Source: Priapulus caudatus
Taxonomy: Eukaryota > Priapulida > Priapulimorpha > Priapulimorphida > Priapulidae
Direction of reading: 5' to 3'
DNA: 39,082 nt
NCBI RefSeq assembly: GCF_000485595.1
Contig: NW_014577095.1
Span: 623,528-662,609 of the forward strand
The position numbers and the translations under genes were made by a program. Below are positions 21,193 to 33,903 of the stretch, piece after piece (position 1 is the first letter of the stretch; each line of letters opens with the position of its first letter). The notes under the pieces were generated by a model. It saw nothing but the letters and a program-made list of their open reading frames with translations. It did no database searches and had not been told where the DNA came from.

Positions 21193-24100
21193 GAAACAGA
21201 GGGCGACGTAGAGGCAGAGGAGGAAATGGAAATCAAAGTGGCGGTATGTGCATTTCAATATACTATGAGAATCTTCTAGGTACGATACAGTAATTCCCAA
21301 GTAAGGCTTAACTCTTCTACAGACACAGGCTTTCTCAATGGTATCTAGGGAGTTGTAATACTGTTTTGATTAATGGAAATGTGAATGCTCAGTTGAAATA
21401 TTATGACTACTTGCATGTGGAGAGATGTTATTCATTTTTAAAACTTGTATGGCAGAATTTGATCAAAAAGGTTTTGCAATTTTTGTTTACACAGGTGGCC
21501 CAACCCCCAGGTCTCGTCTCGATGCTGTGGATGAAGAGGGAGATATCGACATGGGGGGAGGGGCCGGACGACAGGTGCATTTTAACAGATAGTAAGTTAC
21601 TCGTTTCTACATGCTGTTTTGCTTCTGACCGGTGGTGTTTATCTAATTTAATGATTTCGTGATTCTAGGACTGAAGTGATCTTTGCACAGAGATGCATGG
21701 TTAGTGATACACATGCAGCCATTGCTGTTTAATGGAGCCTCTCGTTTGTTACAGCACCCCTTATGGCGGCGGTGGAGGTAGGCGACCATATAGAGGAGGA
21801 CCGCGAGGTGACCGGGGCGGATATAGAGGCAATTCTAGCTACCAGCCGCCTTCCACAATGAGCGATCGTGCAGGTACGTACAGAAACTTGACTGGGAAAT
21901 GGGGTGTTGTCAAGTGTGGCTGCTGATATTAAGACTGCAGAGGGTGTAGTTTCAAGCAAGAAAAGAATGTTTAATTGCCTAGCATGCTACTGTAGCCATT
22001 TTCTTTCCTACACTGTTGCATGGTGTTCTAAATTACTTATTCATAGTGAGGTCCCAATTTACATGATGTCACCTGCTACCAGCTGGTGACAGCTCAAGCA
22101 AGAACAGTACACTTAGCAAAGGCATCAAATCAGTTGTCGAAACTGTTGCTCCTGTAAATGTTTTGTGTTGATCTCGAAATTGAATTATTTTACTTAATTT
22201 ACAATACAATGCATCAAGAGTGCACAGATTCTATTAATGAGCACAGTGTAAGTTTTAGATCATCTAACCAACACAGGTAACCTTACCATGCAGTGTGATC
22301 CTAAATGGCTGTGATTTTCCTGTTTGGTGCATATGCAGGAAGCTCACGAAACTCTCTGGAGCGGCTAGGTCTACCCCTGCAAAGAGGTGGTAGAAGAGGC
22401 AGTGGGAACTACAACAAGGATCGACATGATGAGAGACAGAGAAGTGTCTGGTATAAGATTATGGTATGTTGACCAATACTGTCCTTTTATATCTGAGTAA
22501 CAAGAAAAGAATCATTATGCTAATACTTTGTAGTTTAGCATGTGCAATACTATATGTAAGCTAAGCAGCTAAAACAAACAAGTATGGCCAAGTTATAGTT
22601 TTGAAAACTGTGGGAAATAATGTGTGTAAATATCTCACAGTTATATGTTCTATATGAATAGGTACCTTAGGTCCAACACTCTAACACTGTGTGTTCTGTC
22701 TACCTAGATACCTTATGGCCGTGAAATGGGAAAAGACTTCATACTACGGTCGCTGACGACAGAGTGTTCTGTACCATTCACACCTATCAGTGTAAGTCAC
22801 TAACAAGAAAGTTTGCCCAACTTGTTCGTATGCAAAATATATTGCCATAGCACGCACCATACCTGTCAAAATTTAATAATCTTGATGGTAGTTTTCATTC
22901 ACAGACGTATGAAGTTATCTACTCAAAATTAGTATTAGTTTGTAAACTAGGTGACATAACTGCCAATGATGGCTGGAATATCAAAACCAAGCAACTTGGT
23001 CGAATATTTGCAACACAAAAAAAGCACAATTTAAATTAAGTAAAAGTACTCATCGAGTTAATGAAGATAAATAAAATTTTCTACAGGCAGCTAGAGCTAA
23101 GGATTTGGTCAAAATTGTGTTATAGTGCTTTTCTCATGCTCATGATCGTGATATCACGCACAATCGCAATTGTCTGAGTGATTCATGCCTAAATCATGTA
23201 AGTTGACAGGTATGACGCACTGATGTTATGTAGTGGCTGGAAACATGCATGCAAGCACGCACATTTATTTATTTATCTACGTATTTATATACTATTAATA
23301 ACATCATTGTTCTTGTTCAGGATTTAACATGAACAATGATGTTATTAATGTTTTAAAAGAAATCCGACTATGAACTTTCAATATTTATATACTTATTTCA
23401 TTTCAGTTCCGGTTAGATGGCAAGATGGCAATTTTTAACGTTGAGGGCTGGGACACAGCAGAGGCTCTCATGAAGGTGTCACGACTGGTCACAGCACCTA
23501 GTGGGTTCAAGGTACGAAGTTCAGCGATGCAAAGCCACGCTCAAGGCAAACAAACTGAAGAAGGCAGATTGCTAATTTTACTTCATGCAAATTTCATACC
23601 CATCTCCAGTCATTTACAAATATGAACATGGTATTGGTATACGGTCAAAGCTGAGTTAATGGTTACTTCTATAGAATGGAAAAACCATGTAGAAAGAGCA
23701 CTTGCTATTTTTTCTTCATTAGCAGTTATGCAGTAAAGCCAGCTCTACAAAGCATATATCCATATATAAATTATAAAGGATAATTCTGGTATTTTCCTCG
23801 AGTAGCCCTTATGCACAGAATTTACAGTAAAATGTAAGTGTGTTGGCATGTGATAAAATCTGATGGCTGTTCAGGTGAATGCAGGTTATGATCTATTCTT
23901 ATTCGTCATTATTGTGCACACAACTCTTTCCTTGACAGATGCTAGTGAAGGCCACCCCGAGTGGACCACCAATGCCTCAGAATTTGAGTCCAACTATTTT
24001 GGAGCAGGTCAAGGAGGTGCTAAACAAACGATATAATTCTGAGCTTAAAACCCTCAACCTCACTGACTTTCACAACGATCCAGGTAGACAAAACTTACTT

Positions 24101-27100
24101 AGAAAGAAACATACTCGCATTCATCATAATTTTTTAATTAATCTTTGAAAGATAGTTGGTTGATGTTAACACCTGACATCTGGTTTCATTATAGATTTCA
24201 TAGCCGCTACTGGTCACAAAAGCTCTTGAGATTTAACATTTGTGTGAAAGCAGAAGTTTGTGTTTTTGCTTAACTTTCTGCATGTGAGTTGAATGCAGAG
24301 AAACATATTTTCTTTCGTGGTGCAGTTTAGATGTTAGCGGTGTTGCTGTCAGTTTGCGGTTGTCAGTAGTGCGTGCGAGCGCACCTGTGTGTGCGTGTGT
24401 GCGTACGCATATGTCTGTGCTTGCGTGTGCATGCGTGTGTGTGTGTGTGGTTGAAACGAGTACTGCTCTTTATTCTCACCTTTATTTGTTACAGATTTTA
24501 AAGCGAAGAAGCTGTATCTGCCACTGAATCGTCAGAACGTAATCCTCTCTGTCATAGACCTTATTGGCAAAACTGCTTCTGAGGTATGGAAGTCAACATC
24601 AGATCAGTATGTTAACCGTTATGTTGTTGGTTGAACGTACGTGTGCAAGTCTGAGAGAAATTAATGTAATGTAGTATAGCATGTAAGTATTTTAATCTGT
24701 CATTGCTGTATATTGTTCCTGATTCAAAGCAAGAAGTACATTGATAAGCACAAAACAAAATTGTCATTCCCTGCACACTCAGCAGTGTAAGAATCTTAAT
24801 TGTGCAGATTTGCATAGCGGATTGTTTTTATGAAGATATGTTTTCATGATTGTTAACAATTTGTCTCAACAGGTTGTAGCTCTGGATTTCACTAATAACA
24901 AACTGCCGAACTGCGACTCGATTTCAACCCTTTATACTAAGACTCCAAAACTGAAAGGCCTAAACTTGTCAAAGAATTATGTGAGTAGTTGACCTACATA
25001 CTTGAACAGAGTTACCGATTAAAATAAATCGAAACCATTAATTCATATTCACTCATTGCATATGGCTGCATTAATGTAAAGTGTACATGAACGTGTGGTT
25101 TGTGTGACTATCCTGTTTGCATTATGTGTTTGCGTAAGAGCGACTTAGAAATTGTAGTTGAACTCGGCCGTGATCAAGTAACAGATGCATTGTAGTTTTG
25201 TTCAAATTTATCATTTTTTCATCATTTGATTTAAACCTTTCCTCTTCCCATTCCACGGACTCTGAGGTTTTACTTGAATCTCCTCTCATGCAGATACGTT
25301 CAGAGTATGATCTTGACCGCATCAAAGATCTCAATCTCCAGGAGCTGATTCTAGAAGGGAACCCACTCTGCAGCCAGTTCAAGGACAAAATGTCTTACGT
25401 CAGGTGAGGTAGCAGTGTGTGTGTGTGTGTGCCGACTGCAGCTCTTCCCACTCCCCGAGGTTCGGATGGCTGCGTGCGCTGCGTGTGGCACACCGCAAGT
25501 GGGAGAGACATGCAGTAGATTGACCAAATGGCAGCAGTGACGTAGGCACCCAGCAGCAGGAACTCGTGGCTTGTTAGCCCCTACTCATTATAGCCTTCTG
25601 GTGGTGGTGTCGTCGTCTTATTTGTGTCGCTGTAACAATGCTCAATGAAAGTAAGTGGAAAATAACCTGCTATGGACATAATATACTATGAGGCAAGGTG
25701 ACGTCATGAGATAAAAAGATAGTGAGTTTAGTCTCAGTATAATGATGAAGTTTTTACAGTATTTGCTTAGTCAGGTGGTTAATTAAATATGTTGAATTTT
25801 ACTGTTGCCAGTGAAATGTGACAAAAAATGGTAAAGGTGTCTTAAATAAATGCCTGGCAATGAAAATGAACAATGTTATTCTTTGTGATCATCACAACAT
25901 CACAGTGAATATCTGATACATTAGTATCTCAACATCTTGTGTTGTGTATGCAAAGGAAGGGTAGTTTATAGCTGTTAGCAGTGGGGCTAAAATACACGGG
26001 GATCGGGGCGATTTAGCGCCCGAAATGCCAAAAAGAGCGCCCGTAAATTTGCATAGAGTTCAATGCAAACCAAATTTTAGAGTGCTATTTTCATGCACGC
26101 GAGCTTGAAAAGTAGCCCCTGAAAAATAAATTTCCCTGGCTGTTAGGATAATGGGAAAATGGCTTGGGGTTGAGTACAGGATGCTCAATTGTGGGGAATT
26201 TCCTAGGGAGTGTTCTCACCCTCTTACACAGCTGCGAATGTGTGACCTACCCAGCTCAACATGGCAACATACAAATTGCCGACCTGTCACGTCACACACA
26301 TGGTCTGGCATGGCTGCTCACCTGAGTCGCTGGCCCATGACGGGGTGGGGTTCTCCGTTGGAGACCCCCCCTACCAAGGCACGGCCAGGGTCAGCCACGG
26401 CTGGGACGCACCGGGTCGAATGATGAGCATGCCGTAAAGTATTGCCGCTTGTTTCCGGCTGCGCTCTCATTGTTTGCGTGACGACGCATGCGTTTCTGTC
26501 CGGCGGCCAGTGAGCGAAGGCCGTACAACGTGAGTTTGATGATTAGCATCATAACCGGTTGCAGATGCGAGCCCAAGATAATGTAAGACAATGCATCATG
26601 TGAGAGGTGTTCCTGCGTGACTCACACTCACTGCGTGACTCACAGATAGCTGAATGGGGTATATCGGTAAAGGATTGTCGGGCGTGGGCTGGATTAGGTT
26701 TGGGTTTCTGTGGGAATTAGAGAAGCGCTATGCAAATTTTGTAGTGTAACAAGAAATGATAGCTCCGCTTATTGAAAATTAGTAAAATCAGATATTCACT
26801 GTAGATCTTGTGATTGTTCTTGAGCTGACATTGAGTGAAATTCAATAAATGAAATCTATAAACCAAGCAAGAAAATGGTTTCAAAACCCTGCAACTGTTG
26901 ATAAACAGATTATTCATGTCAGAAATCTCAGTTGACCCACCTAATTCAGTCGTGCCTCATATTATGTACAAAGCTATTTTCGACTTGCTGTTAATATATG
27001 TTATCAGTTAGCTTTTATATATTAGCTTACTTCTTCACAATAATAAAGAGGTAAGTGTACAACTTTGTTTTTGACAAACTCTGTTTGTGTCTGTCTGACC

Positions 27101-30100
27101 ATTAGGCTAACTGCTATGCATTAATGCGTTTTTGCAAAGACTGGAACATTTGTGGACTGGGTATGTAGGGCAATCATGTTATTGACCTAGCCAAAGTACG
27201 AAAATTACTTGAACTTTTGGCTGTCCCTACTCTTGCATCTAGCTACCACAACAGCTTGCTAGCTGCACTTGGATCCACTGTAGTGTAATAGGAAGATGGA
27301 TGGATGGACTACTCTTGAATGTTGGACAGCTTGTCGGAATAACTTTTAATAAGAATTTCATTTGCTAATCGTTATCTGGTCATCATCTTAAATGATGCTA
27401 GCTACGAAGTTTTGCATTTCGAGTCTCAGTTTTTAGAAGGGGGTGTCAGTACACATGTATGCATCAGCTGTAGCTCTTGTGTAACTACGATGGTCTATTC
27501 CCATGTTGTTTTTCCAGTGCAATTCGAAAACGATTTCCCAAGGTCATCAAGCTGGTAAGTAGCTGTTTCTTGGCACTATCACATACACTAGGATTGCTTG
27601 CTGTTTTTTGAAGTCTCTTTAAGACATTTGATTAGCTATTGTAATTTTGTAATATTGTATAACAATGAATAAGTTTTCATGAGTTAATCATACAAAATTT
27701 TTTGTAAATTGTGACTGGTGTTGCTGAAGTTAAATTCTATATAAGTACTGCCAACAGGAACAAGACTAATTACACGGGTGTCTAAGGCCACCTGAAATAT
27801 CCTGTCTCTAGTTGATAGCATATTAAGTTGAGAACTCAGCATCAATGATTATGTTTTATTTAAGGATGGCCTTGATCTTCCCCCACCCATTGGTTTTGAT
27901 GTAGAGACGCACTTAGAACTGCCGAAATCCAAGGTAGGAGGCAGTAAATATTGCACTTTATATATTCTTTAATTTTGTATTCAATATAGTAAGGTACTGC
28001 TGTGGTTTTACAGGGGTTGTTTCTGTTCGATGTAAATATACGAATGTACTATAATCTGCTCATGTTAGTGATCTTACCTGACGTGTAAATTATTGGAAGG
28101 AATACATTCAACAAATGCTGTTTTAGCAATTGGCAGCAAAATGTTGGGAGTCAGTTTGACTTGACGTGGGTTTTTATTTTTAGGAAAGCTTCTTTGTCAA
28201 CGATGTTGTCAAGACGTTAGTACTTCGCTTCATACAGGAGTAAGTACCCAGTAACTAACACGAAACCACACAGCTTATACATGGCTGCATTGCGTCAGTC
28301 TGGTAACCTATACTCAAACACGCATGTATCTGATAATCATGCATGCATGTTGAATTCACATTGCTTGAAAAGCATGCAAAATTGTTAGGAACTCATCTGT
28401 GATTGCTTTCAGGTACTTTATGGTGTATGATTCCAATGACCGGCAGCAGCTGCTGAATGCTTACCACGAACAAGCTTTTTTCTCCATGTTTGCTGTGCGC
28501 AAGGACAACAGCAGGTGAGCTATTGCAATTATTTCTACGTAATGTCAGTGGTGTGCGACTGATATTACATATTGAATGCGTAAAAGAGTTATACTACGTT
28601 ATATTATATTTGATAAATTAATGACTATTTCCTTTTCTGTTTGAACATTGGTGTAAAAACATACAGAGGAAGACTGAATATCAAGGTTTTTTTTATATGA
28701 TTTGTATGGATGGAACTATATCAGATTAACAGGCGTGTGTGTTTTGCTGAAAGTGGCCGAATTCAATTTCAGTGTGGTAGATTTTTAGCTCATCTGACGT
28801 AGTCAGATGCAGCTTGTAGAATCGCATGATCGTGCGTGCGTGCGTCTGTCCGTCCGTCGGTGCGTCCGTGCGTCCGTGCGTCCGTCAACAGTTGGGCACA
28901 AATCTTAACCGCTCGACGTACGGTCACGAAATTCGGGACGTCGGGGGGGGGGGATCATGAAAAGGACTCAGAATGACAAATTTGGAGGTTAAGGGTCAAA
29001 GGTCAAGATGTGTAAACGGAGGGGGAATATTTCCTCCTTAACTTAAGGTATAGGAGGAAATACGGAATTGCGGCACAAATCTTAACGGCTCGACCTATGC
29101 TCTTAATATTCGGTGTATAGTGTGATGGGCAGAAAACCCATCACCAGTGCGAAATTGGAGGTCACAGGTCAAAGGGCAGTAGGGGAAAGGTCAGATATCA
29201 GACATTTTCTGAGGACATGGCCTAATGGATAGAGTGAAAAACTTTTTTGTTTCAGCGCTGACCTACCATTTTTATCACTTTATTGAAAGGACCATGAAAT
29301 GTGCTTTCCACTGACGTGCGAAGAGTAAGTGTCTGATAACCTTTTGACCCTCAAGAGGAGGGTTAAACATGGATTCCTGAACTGCCTCAATGACGTCACA
29401 GTGTTGTCATATTCATGGCACATCCATAATCTAGAAACCCAATAAGCCTGGATAGCCGAACGCGTACAGCACTTGCGTCACGGCTCAAAGGTCGTTGGAT
29501 TGAATCCCATCTGATTTTTTATTATTTACCTGTTTTCTCTATTTTTCTATCTTTATCCATTTAACTATTTTTTCCAATTAAAGTAAATATTTACATGATT
29601 TATTTACAACAATTTAATAACAACAAATAATTTTTACAACAATTAAGTTTTTTTTTTAATAGGTTTAGGGTTAGGGTCACAATGCACCATAAAACAGGAG
29701 TTTTAGGCACGCAATTTGTATAAACCAATGGGATTTGGGAGGTATGCAGAATGCAGAAGGTTGCTGAAATGATGTGTACGCAACTGCGTATCTGCATATC
29801 TGCGCCTAACAAAGGTGTCACTACGAACAACTTAAATGTTACGTTTATAACCGTAGCAACAGACCTCAGATGAGCCCAGACGCTCTGCGGCTCTTGGTGT
29901 AATAAAGCAAACAAGCGTAAGCTTGCTAACACCCTAGTATGTAAAGCCACCTGGACTTCATGTTTCGCATATTATACGTAAACCAGCCAAAACATGGTGC
30001 CATTATTAATGAATCAAAACACAAACTCGAAGCTTAATGGTTCTTACTGTTGTTGCTGTATCGAAGCTCATTACAACTGGATGATTATATCTGTTCAGGG

Positions 30101-32942
30101 GTCCATATCTGCAGGAGTACCTATCAGAGAGTAGAAATATGATAAAGGTGAAAGGCTTTGGTAAGTATATGTAATCCATTGACTTAAAGATATACTGGAG
30201 CTGGTTGCCTACAACATGTAACAACCTTTTATGAATGGCATGTTAATATCCAATATCATATCTCTGCAAGGCATTCCTATACCTCTCATTAAATAAGCAA
30301 ATTAGGTGCCCACTGGATATACAAGCAACAATTCTAATCAGTTGCATTAATGTTGATAGTGGAGAAAAATTTATAGTGTAGCATAATATTTAACATATAA
30401 TTTTTAGTGCATAATTCACGTAAAAATGAATTGTGATATTAACATGTATTCTTTTAATCATTAGAACGTAGATCAAAGCTACTGAAGCGTGGAAGGTTAG
30501 CTGTAGTATCGATGCTCACTACACTGCCAAAGACGCAACATGACCCCACATCATTTTGCATAGATATCAATCATTACTCGGTGTGTACAATAAGTGTTGT
30601 TTCCTGCAAGATATTTGATATTGTGACATAATATATATATATGTGTGCGTGCGTGCACGCATGCGTGCGATAAGGTGTGTGGTTTGGTCGATTTGAACAT
30701 GTTGATCAAATTTCATCAATGCTTTTATTAAATTCTATCAGATCATGGTACCAATCATATCAGTGCATCAAATTTACATACATAAAATGCGATGGTAATA
30801 AACTTTGGTTTGTTTTTCAGGCACAGCTTCTGTCATTCACAGTCACAGGGGTTTTTAAAGAAGGTATGAATTATTATTGTATTTTTATCAGGTATTTCAC
30901 TATGTACATATAGTTCAGGTACTCAGTTGGAAAAGTCAGGTGGATCCAGACTGATATACCAGACATCAGCGCCTAATGTAGTTTGCCAGGGTTTCTTATG
31001 ATCAAGATAAAACAGATCAGAATCTTGAAATGTTGACATATGAGACAGTTGTTGACTTATCTATTCTCATATGTTACAGTCATCTCGATTTTTTATTTTT
31101 TCTCAGGTGATAAGAGCAGCCCTCCAGTGCGCTCATTCACAAGGGTATTTGTCGTGGTTCCTGTAGGCGACGGGTAAGTGCAAGTGTTGTACGCCATAAC
31201 TGTAACATGTCCGAACCACAGCTGTGAAAATTACAAACATTGCATCCTGGTGAGAATGGTGGACGTGAAGGGTATAGGCCTATCAGCTCGTAGCCTAGGC
31301 CTGCAGTGGTAGGGGTATGGGAAAGAAATCTTTACGTGCTTTGCTGTTAATCAAAGAAAGAATACTAATAATCGTTATAGTAACAACGAACGAACCCTGG
31401 ATTGAATTTTACGTGTTTGTTGTTTGAAAATGGCACAGTAAGCATGATAGGTGATTCCCTATTGACCTGTTTATTGCAAAGAAATCGGGACTATAAGATA
31501 AGTTGTATAATGTTCATAAACGTCAATAGATTTTGTTTACTCTGCAGTCTCTGTATCGTAAACGAGCAGATGTGCATCAACAATGCAACAGTGGAGCAGG
31601 TGCAGGTGCGTATACCAGGTCTTTGTTTCATCCATATAAGTAAATGCAGTAGCATTCAAACCATTGCAAAATTAACTTATGATGTTTGAGAGTGTGCAGT
31701 GACACTTTTACATGTGATAAACACAATTTCCTCCTGTGAAAAAATCATTTTTATAAAAAAAAGTGCTTTATCTTTTACTACAAGTTCCTGTGAAATTGAG
31801 AAATAGTTCAATAATGAGAAATAAATATAATACCAATTTAATTGCAAGCTCACTGTGTAAAGTGGTAAAACAGATGAGAATATGTGGCTGACGTTATCAC
31901 CTTAATCACGAGAGCAAAAATATGGCTAGTCATTATTGCTAGTCATTATTGCAAACAAACACATGTATAATTTTTCTTAATTTATCATAGAAAGAAGTAA
32001 TTGCATCGTATGAAACATATAATGTCTAATGTAACTGAATGTTAGCGGTGCTACAGTCGGGTATATATCCGATGACGGGTCACTCATGAAATAATGCAAC
32101 CGTACCTCTATTACTTGTATCATCCAATGTGTCGTGTTTCTGCTGACAGGCATCTTTTAAATCGCCCACACCGACGCCCTCATCCAGTCCCAGCTACCCC
32201 CAGCCGGGTCCATCGGGCCTTACGTCGTCACCGGTAACAGGAGCGCCACTTGTTGCTGTGAACTCGCCCTCGTCGCTCACTGTCGAACAGAAGAAGGTGA
32301 TGGTGGAGCAGTTCATGAAAGACTCTGGCATGAACTCTGAGTGGTCCGCAAAGTAGGTAGCCATGTCTACAACCATACGGGTTGCATTGAAAATTTTTAG
32401 GGCAAGGCAAGTGCTGCTTCCGGTTTACTCAAAAATTCTGTGGGCAAGTCGGGGATGTACCAAGGTAAACGCTTCCTTCAAAGGGGGCTTGTCAAGGCCC
32501 CTTACTTTTTGACAGCACTTCTTATGTTGGAGATATGCTAAAGAGATTAATAGGAAGTGCATGGAGGCTGACCGAAAAGGAGAGAGTGGGAAGAAAGACA
32601 GAGAATATAATCAAATTTATTAAAACAGGTCTTTTGTGCAAAGTTGGTAAATTGTAACGAGAAAACCAGTATCATGAGGAGAGAAATCCAAGGACTGGTA
32701 GCACACTACTTTCAGAACTGCGTTAAGTGAGACATCTGTATGGTGATTTTTTTACTGGAAAACATGAGTGTTTATTTTTTGTCTAAATGTAGGTCATCCT
32801 AGAGAATTTAAGTGTGAACATATATTTTTGTTGACGCAGGTGTCTAGAGGAGAACGCATGGAATTATGAAGGTGCTGGGCAGGTGTTCCTGGAACTACGC
32901 AAGGTCGGAAGCATACCGATGGAAGCCTTCACAAAATCTTAG
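21193..32942 (+). CDS. NXF1: NXF1 (TAP) mRNA export receptor, start exon missing
   Basis: Exons: 21193-21243, 21495-21591, 21755-21873, 22339-22463, 22708-22791, 23407-23511, 23939-24083, 24495-24583, 24873-24980, 25294-25403, 27518-27554, 27865-27933, 28184-28239, 28413-28514, 30099-30160, 30465-30580, 30821-30863, 31107-31173, 31548-31605, 32150-32352, 32840-32942. All have GT-AG borders and agreeing phases; 1949 bases give 648 residues to the TAG. Human NXF1 has 619. Order: Arg/Gly-rich RNA-binding tail (1-120); RRM with VWYKIMIPYGRE (about 126-200); leucine-rich repeats such as LKGLNLSKNY (about 210-365); NTF2-like domain with FTVTGVFKEG (about 380-545), which pairs with NXT1; UBA-like TAP-C end with NSEWSAKCLEENAWNY (about 595-648), which binds FG nucleoporins. 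Role: carries mature mRNA through nuclear pores. The first exon (phase 1) was not found. Confidence 0.96.
23294..23349. repeat. Hairpin in an NXF1 intron
   Basis: ATTAATAACATCATTGTTC at 23294-23312 is perfectly inverted at 23331-23349 with an 18-base loop. It lies about 57 bases before the exon at 23407. It may be a MITE remnant; no other role is evident. Confidence 0.7.
24369..24452. repeat. GT/GTGC microsatellite in an NXF1 intron
   Basis: Imperfect repeats of GTGTGTGCGTGTGTGCG ending in a pure TG run, about 40 bases before the exon at 24495. They resemble the 1079-1660 tract but are far shorter. Confidence 0.8.
25979..26138. mobile_element. hAT-type MITE, 160 bp, in the largest NXF1 LRR-region intron
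   Basis: The element starts CAGTGGGGCTAAAAT and ends ATAAATTTCCCTG. It is flanked by a perfect 8-bp duplication GCTGTTAG (25971-25978 and 26139-26146). It has no coding capacity. The perfect target duplication suggests a fairly recent insertion. Confidence 0.85.
28784..29440 (+). repeat. Interspersed repeat, copy B, in an NXF1 intron
   Basis: Same family as 15281-15995. It begins TTTTTAGCTCATCTGACG, where a CATCTGACGTAGTCAGATG hairpin is intact (shortened in copy A), then CGTGCGTGCGTCTGTCCGTC, CAACAGTTGGGCACAAATCT and GACCCTCAAGAGGAGG. It sits in the 1.6-kb intron between the exons at 28413-28514 and 30099-30160, and accounts for much of that intron. Confidence 0.75.
29449..29520 (+). repeat. 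tRNA-like (SINE-type) sequence
   Basis: TGGATAGCCGAACGCGTACA resembles a degenerate RNA polymerase III A box. About 35 bases later GTTGGATTGAATCCC resembles a B box, followed by a T-rich run (TTTTTTATTATT). This fits a degenerate tRNA-derived SINE. It follows copy B directly and may be part of it. The box matches are imperfect, so it is not called as a tRNA gene. Confidence 0.4.
29655..29680. repeat. Short interstitial telomere-like motif
   Basis: GGTTTAGGGTTAGGGTC contains two TTAGGG units within an NXF1 intron. It is too short to be more than a relic or chance, but it matches the telomere unit at 11450. Confidence 0.5.
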
Positions 32943-33387
32943 GACAGAAGAGTGAACATATGCCTAGTCACATGAACACTTTCTGATGGGTTAGAAACGT
33001 ATCTACCCGTGGTCAAGTCTATACGGCAGATGGTGTCATATGACCGAGTCATGGCAGAGACGTTTGCTAATGCTCCAGTGTTATTCTTTATCAGAAATGA
33101 AACAGCACACCCTGTGTCCAGAGCCCCATTACTTGTGCTTGTAAATATTTTGGGCTCCTTTGTGCAAAACAAACACTGTTTTGTGAACTTAATTGATATA
33201 TTTTATGTGTGTAGAAATTTTCATTTTAATTCAACATCGCAGAATGAGATGTGAGAATAGACAAAGTAAGGTCAATTTGTTAAGTTACTTTGTTTATACG
33301 ACTCTTAGGATGATACATGTGTAAATTTTAAAGTGCCATTTTCCAGTTGTATGAAGTGCACATACATTTATACAGATTCATATGGAA

Positions 33388-33393
33388 AATAAA
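33388..33393 (+). terminator. Candidate NXF1 poly(A) signal
   Basis: AATAAA lies 446 bases after the NXF1 stop codon in AT-rich sequence. A second AATAAA on the same strand is at 33530-33535. Choice between them is inferred from position alone. Confidence 0.5.
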
Positions 33394-33438
33394 TTATGTA
33401 TTAGTAACACACTGTACAGATTTTCTATAAAAATGTAC

Positions 33439-33444
33439 TTTATT
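33439..33444 (-). terminator. Candidate GTF3C4 poly(A) signal
   Basis: TTTATT on the plus strand reads AATAAA on the minus strand, 460 bases after the GTF3C4 stop codon. It lies within 50 bases of the NXF1 candidate, so the two convergent transcripts may end very close together or overlap. Confidence 0.4.
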
Positions 33445-33903
33445 AGAAATTCACAAAGGTTCAACACATACTGTACAAATGGGTTTCCATATAATTTCAC
33501 TGTGATGAAGTCAAACAGGAGGAAAGTGTAATAAAGTGAAATGCACTGCTACTTATTATATATATAAAATACATACATATCATCTTGGCAAATAATTTCT
33601 CAACAATTAAGACCTGCACAACAAGACAGGTCAATGCAGGGTAGCAGTGTTACCACTCTACCTGAGAGAATACTACTCGCGCGACCGACTACAACATAAT
33701 GCTTTACACGCTCTACACTAACACCATAATCTATCTTCGCTTGAGAATGCATGCTGTCATGCTGTGCATGATCAGACATACCCTCACTGTAGACAGGCCA
33801 CAGTATCGCAAAACCACCAAGCTCTGCTGCTGCACACCACATCAGAAAACTATCTGTTCGTACCACGCATGGCTGGGAGACGAGTGGCTCTTGTGCAGGG
33901 CGA

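Noticed and set aside
26580-26600. TAAGACA word as part of a constitutive transport element in the NXF1 intron
   Set aside because: A single short word without the paired, rotated loops of a CTE; not enough to call.
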